Positions 6,596 to 8,933 of a stretch of 8,933 bases of DNA are shown piece after piece (positions within the stretch are counted from its first letter, which is position 1; each line of letters opens with the position of its first letter). Source of the stretch: Aquificota bacterium. GTDB taxonomy: Bacteria > Aquificota > Aquificia > Aquificales > Hydrogenothermaceae. Both the position numbers and the translations under genes were made by a program. The notes under the pieces are model-generated. The model searched no databases and had not been told where the DNA came from. It was given only the letters and a program-made list of their open reading frames with translations. Where the stretch lies: positions 1 through 8,933 of the forward strand of contig JAADDV010000026.1 in assembly GCA_013153795.1 (NCBI GenBank). Reading direction: 5' to 3'.

Positions 6596-6641
6596 AAAAA
6601 ACCTTTTTATAGAGTATTTACTAAAATTTAAATAAAATTAA

Positions 6642-6681
6642 GGAAAGAAGGAAGAGATTTATTTTTCCTTCCTTTCTTTCC
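6642..6681 (-). terminator. Possible purine/pyrimidine stem-loop terminator at the end of der
   Basis: On the minus strand, a purine-rich arm (6666-6681, read GGAAAGAAAGGAAGGA) formed by the last der codons can pair with TCTTCCTTCTTTCC (6642-6655). This gives about 13 bp with one bulged A and a small mismatch around an AT-rich loop that contains the der stop codon. A T-rich but imperfect tract follows (TTAATTTTATTTAAATTTT). The stem has good length but the U-tract is broken, so termination may be partial, allowing read-through into the small membrane protein genes. Confidence 0.4.
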
Positions 6682-8008
6682 CTCTAAAAAGAAGCTTCAT
6701 AGGTGCCTTTTCAAAACCAAGTAAATTTCTGAGGTTGTTTTCTAAAAATCTTACATATGATTCTTTAAATCCTTCTGGATAGTTTACAAAAAGCAGGAAT
6801 GCTGGTGGTTTTCCTTCAAGCTGCGTTCCATAATAGATTTTCAGTGGTTTTCCCTGATAAGATGGCGGTTGTCTTAGTTTTTGTATCTGTTGAAGAGCTC
6901 TGTTTAGCTGTCCTGTCCCTACTCTTTTCCATGCCTGATTGTAAACTTCTACAATTTCTTTTAATAACTGTTTTATTCCTTTTCTATTTTTTGCAGATGT
7001 TAAAACAATGGGAGCATAGGGTAAAAAATAAAGCTTTTCTTTAACTTGCTTTTTTACTCTATTTATAACTTCAGATTTTGGCGGTAGTTTGTCTATTTTG
7101 TTTATTACTATAACTGCTGGTTTTGTGTATTTCTGGATAAGGTGAGCTATTTTTGTATCCTGCTCTGTTGCTCCTTGCTCAGCATCTATTACATGAACAA
7201 TAACATCTGCCTTTTTTATTGCATCTAATGTTCTTCCTACACTGAAGAACTCTAATCCATAATCAACTTTTGATTTTTTTCTAAGTCCCGCAGTATCAAG
7301 AAATAAAAACTTTTGCCCATTCCATTCAAAAAGAGTATCTACTACATCCCTTGTTGTTCCTGCTATATCTGAAACAACAGCTCTTTCTTCTCCAAGAATA
7401 GCATTTAAAAGAGAAGATTTTCCAGCATTTGGCTTTCCAACAATAGCAACCTTTATAACATCTTCTTTTTCTTTTTTACGGTCTTTAGTTTCTTCTTTGG
7501 CTGCTTCTTTTTCATAATCAGGTATGTCTTCAACTACAGCATCTAAAAGGTCTGCTGTTCCATGTTTTTGTATTGCCGAAACTGGAAATACTTTATTAAA
7601 TCCAAGCTCATAAAACTCATATATATCTGCTTCTTTTTGAGGATTGTCTATTTTGTTAACTGCAACGTATACTGGTTTTTCTGTTTTATGTAAAATCTGG
7701 GCTATATCTTTGTCGGCAGAAGTTAATCCTTGTTTTCCATCAACAACAAAAATAAAAGCGTCAGACAGGTCTAACTCTTTTTCTATCTGTTTTCTTATAT
7801 AAGGAGCAAAAACATCATCATCTCCTTCTATATATCCTCCTGTATCTACAAGCTCAAAAGGCACTCCTTTCCATTCTGCAGTTGAGACTATTCTGTCTCT
7901 TGTAACTCCTGGTATATCTTCAACTATGGCTTTTCTTTTTCCTATTATTCTGTTAAAAATGGAAGACTTTCCTACATTTGGTCTTCCAACTATAGCAACT
8001 CTATACAT
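6659..8008 (-). CDS. der: Ribosome-assembly GTPase Der (EngA), tandem G domains
   Basis: Der is the only widespread bacterial GTPase with two G domains in tandem; it acts in late assembly of the 50S subunit. First G domain: P-loop GRPNVGKS (8-15), switch PGVTRD (33-38), DTGG (55-58), NKID (118-121), SAIQ (144-147). A charged, Lys/Glu-rich linker (about 163-184) leads to the second: GKPNAGKS (191-198), AGTTRD (216-221), DTAG (238-241), NKID (303-306), SAK (338-340). The rest (about 355-440, with PPSYQGKPLKIYYGTQ and PPAFLLFVNYPEGF) is the C-terminal KH-like domain that contacts rRNA. All nucleotide-binding motifs are intact, and 449 residues is normal length. The start has AAGAAGGAG, 7 bases before the ATG. 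It is divergent from the 148-aa gene and leads the minus-strand cluster. Confidence 0.98.
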   Translation of the reverse strand: MYRVAIVGRPNVGKSSIFNRIIGKRKAIVEDIPGVTRDRIVSTAEWKGVPFELVDTGGYIEGDDDVFAPYIRKQIEKELDLSDAFIFVVDGKQGLTSADKDIAQILHKTEKPVYVAVNKIDNPQKEADIYEFYELGFNKVFPVSAIQKHGTADLLDAVVEDIPDYEKEAAKEETKDRKKEKEDVIKVAIVGKPNAGKSSLLNAILGEERAVVSDIAGTTRDVVDTLFEWNGQKFLFLDTAGLRKKSKVDYGLEFFSVGRTLDAIKKADVIVHVIDAEQGATEQDTKIAHLIQKYTKPAVIVINKIDKLPPKSEVINRVKKQVKEKLYFLPYAPIVLTSAKNRKGIKQLLKEIVEVYNQAWKRVGTGQLNRALQQIQKLRQPPSYQGKPLKIYYGTQLEGKPPAFLLFVNYPEGFKESYVRFLENNLRNLLGFEKAPMKLLFRGKERKEK

Positions 8009-8094
8009 AATTTTTCTCCTTCTTAATTTGAAATTTTTAAAATTTTATATAAAATGAATAGCTATAAACAAAATACATATAAGGGTTAATAAAA
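8009..8094. promoter_or_regulatory. Divergent promoter region between der and the periplasmic-protein/murJ pair
   Basis: Very AT-rich spacer of 86 bases that must drive both directions. For der (minus strand), TATAAA (8044-8049) with TTGTTT (8066-8071) 16 bases upstream is a plausible promoter, and AAGAAGGAG at 8016-8024 is its SD. For the plus strand, TATAAA at 8063-8068 is a candidate -10 without a good -35, and AAGGG at 8081-8085 is the SD. The perfect 14-base palindrome ATTTTATATAAAAT (8042-8055) overlaps the der -10. The boxes are matched by eye and remain tentative. Confidence 0.4.
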
Positions 8095-8541
8095 ATGTTA
8101 AAAAAAGCCATTTTAACGGGGGTAGTATCTACTTTATTTATATTTTCCTTAAAATCTTTTTCAATTACAACTGAAGGTGTAGAATTTAAGCCTGAAAGAA
8201 AAGTTTTCAAGAAAGGGGAAAAGGTCTGTTTTACTCTTAAAAATAAATCTGGAAGAGATATATATCTTCCATCTTCTGCTCCGTGGGCAGTTTTTGAAGA
8301 TAATGATATGGATAAGGTCATTTATTCACCTGTTGCTACTCAAAAAATAGAAAAATTAGAGCCTTATCAATCAAAAAAGTGGTGTTGGGACCAAAAAACT
8401 TTTGATAATGATGAAGTAACTTCTGGCGATTATAAAATAAGAATAACAGTTTTTAAAAATGGAAAAAGATTATTTTTAGCTGAGAATATTAAAATTCAAC
8501 CTGAATATACAGCTAAAAAAGAAACGAAAGAAGAGAAATAG
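8095..8541 (+). CDS. Small exported (periplasmic) protein with a predicted beta-sandwich domain
   Basis: A 148-residue protein. Residues 1 to about 23 form a signal peptide (MLKKAILTGVVSTLFIFSLK, then a Ser-rich cleavage region). The mature part reads as a single Ig-like beta-sandwich: VEFKPERKVFKKGEKVCFTLKN, then SGRDIYLPSS, then LEPYQSKKWCWDQ, then VTSGDYKIRITVFKNG. The pattern of a 'limit on nouns' strand, a W-x-W-DQ segment and a 'G-x-Y-x-I/L' strand resembles the BsuPI-like domain of exported proteins, but the match is from memory of the fold only. Two cysteines (C45, C97) could pair. The tail (YTAKKETKEEK) is charged and likely disordered. The SD AAGGG lies 9 bases before the ATG. murJ starts 6 bases after its stop, so the two are probably one transcript. 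A role next to cell-wall synthesis is suggested only by position. Confidence 0.8.
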   Translation: MLKKAILTGVVSTLFIFSLKSFSITTEGVEFKPERKVFKKGEKVCFTLKNKSGRDIYLPSSAPWAVFEDNDMDKVIYSPVATQKIEKLEPYQSKKWCWDQKTFDNDEVTSGDYKIRITVFKNGKRLFLAENIKIQPEYTAKKETKEEK

Positions 8542-8547
8542 TGATAG

Positions 8548-8933
8548 TTGAAAGGACAGTTTTTACTTAATACTGTAGCTTTTTCTTCTGCAACACTTAT
8601 AAGCCGTATTTTAGGTTATTTAAGGGATGCAACTGTTGCTTATGTTTTTGGAGCAAATCCTTTAACTGACGCTTTTTTTGTAGCCTGGCGTCTTCCTAAT
8701 ACTTTAAGACAACTTATTGGTGAAGGCAGTTTTAATGCTGCCTTTATTCCTATATATACTCAGGAAGAAAAAAAATCCCCTGAAAGTGCTAAAGAATACG
8801 CTTCTTCCCTTTTTACATACTATACCCTTGTTTTATCTGTTATAACATTTTTTGTTGTCTTATTTGCAGATGTTTTTGTAAAAATCCTAGCTCCCGGTTT
8901 TATAGAGAAAGGAAATTTTGAAGAAACAGTAAA
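8548..8933 (+). CDS. murJ: Lipid II flippase MurJ (MviN), 3' end missing
   Basis: MurJ moves lipid II across the inner membrane for peptidoglycan synthesis. The 128 visible residues cover the N-terminal helices: SRILGYLRD (19-27), then TDAFFVAWRLPNTLRQL (40-56) and GEGSFNAAFIPIY, all typical of the family. Arg20, Arg26, Asp41 and Arg54 line up with the essential E. coli residues Arg18, Arg24, Asp39 and Arg52. The start is TTG at 8548: an in-frame TAG (8545-8547) sits immediately before it and no ATG lies near the conserved N-terminus. The SD is weak and lies inside the end of the upstream gene (AAGAAGAG, 8527-8534), so translation is probably coupled to that gene, whose stop is 6 bases away. 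The frame is open to the right edge. Confidence 0.95.
   Translation, partial: MKGQFLLNTVAFSSATLISRILGYLRDATVAYVFGANPLTDAFFVAWRLPNTLRQLIGEGSFNAAFIPIYTQEEKKSPESAKEYASSLFTYYTLVLSVITFFVVLFADVFVKILAPGFIEKGNFEETV

Noticed and set aside
6360..6635. 91-aa plus-strand ORF opposite the 84-aa gene
   Set aside because: The minus-strand reading gives a cleaner two-helix protein that fits the junction with the 29-aa gene and the operon; the plus-strand reading has no SD or neighbours on its strand.
6799..7044. 81-aa plus-strand ORF inside der
   Set aside because: It is antisense to conserved Der sequence.
8037..8321. 94-aa minus-strand ORF upstream of der
   Set aside because: It is antisense to the signal-peptide protein, runs across the promoter spacer and has no SD.

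Overview
The window is AT-rich (roughly 30% G+C by eye) and looks like chromosomal DNA from a low-GC Gram-negative bacterium. The lysine-, isoleucine- and glutamate-rich proteins, the bacterial L21/L27 pair, Der and MurJ, and several signal-peptide proteins would suit a thermophile of the Aquificota (Hydrogenothermaceae-like). That placement is a guess from composition and protein style and was not tested.

Layout. Positions 2-1000 (+) hold the C-terminal part of an MscS-family mechanosensitive channel that enters from the left edge. A promoter with an extended -10 box then drives rplU-rpmA (1109-1676, +), the L21/L27 ribosomal pair. A very compact bidirectional hairpin terminator at 1675-1702 closes this operon and also ends the converging minus-strand cluster. 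The minus strand from 8008 down to 1701 reads, in transcription order: der (ribosome-assembly GTPase), an 84-aa two-helix membrane protein, a 29-aa single-helix protein missing from ordinary ORF lists, a 545-aa exported beta-helix protein and a 956-aa exported beta-propeller protein. Right of der, divergently on the plus strand, a small periplasmic protein (148 aa) precedes murJ, the lipid II flippase, which starts at a TTG codon and is cut by the right edge.

The most interesting part is 1701-6595. Two adjacent large exported proteins share no obvious homology over their main bodies, yet both end in the same architecture: a glycine run plus cysteine (GGGC), a hydrophobic helix and a basic tail. 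Both also carry a 'choice-of-anchor'-type domain (type Q in one, type U in the other) upstream of that tail. I read this as a cysteine-containing C-terminal protein-sorting signal of the MYXO-/Synerg-/JDVT-CTERM kind, so the two proteins are probably processed and anchored on the cell surface by a dedicated intramembrane protease that is not encoded in this window. The two tiny membrane proteins upstream are tightly packed with each other and with the exported pair (0-nt, 10-nt of non-coding plus start-region, and 29-nt junctions), so they are probably co-expressed with it. Their function is unknown.
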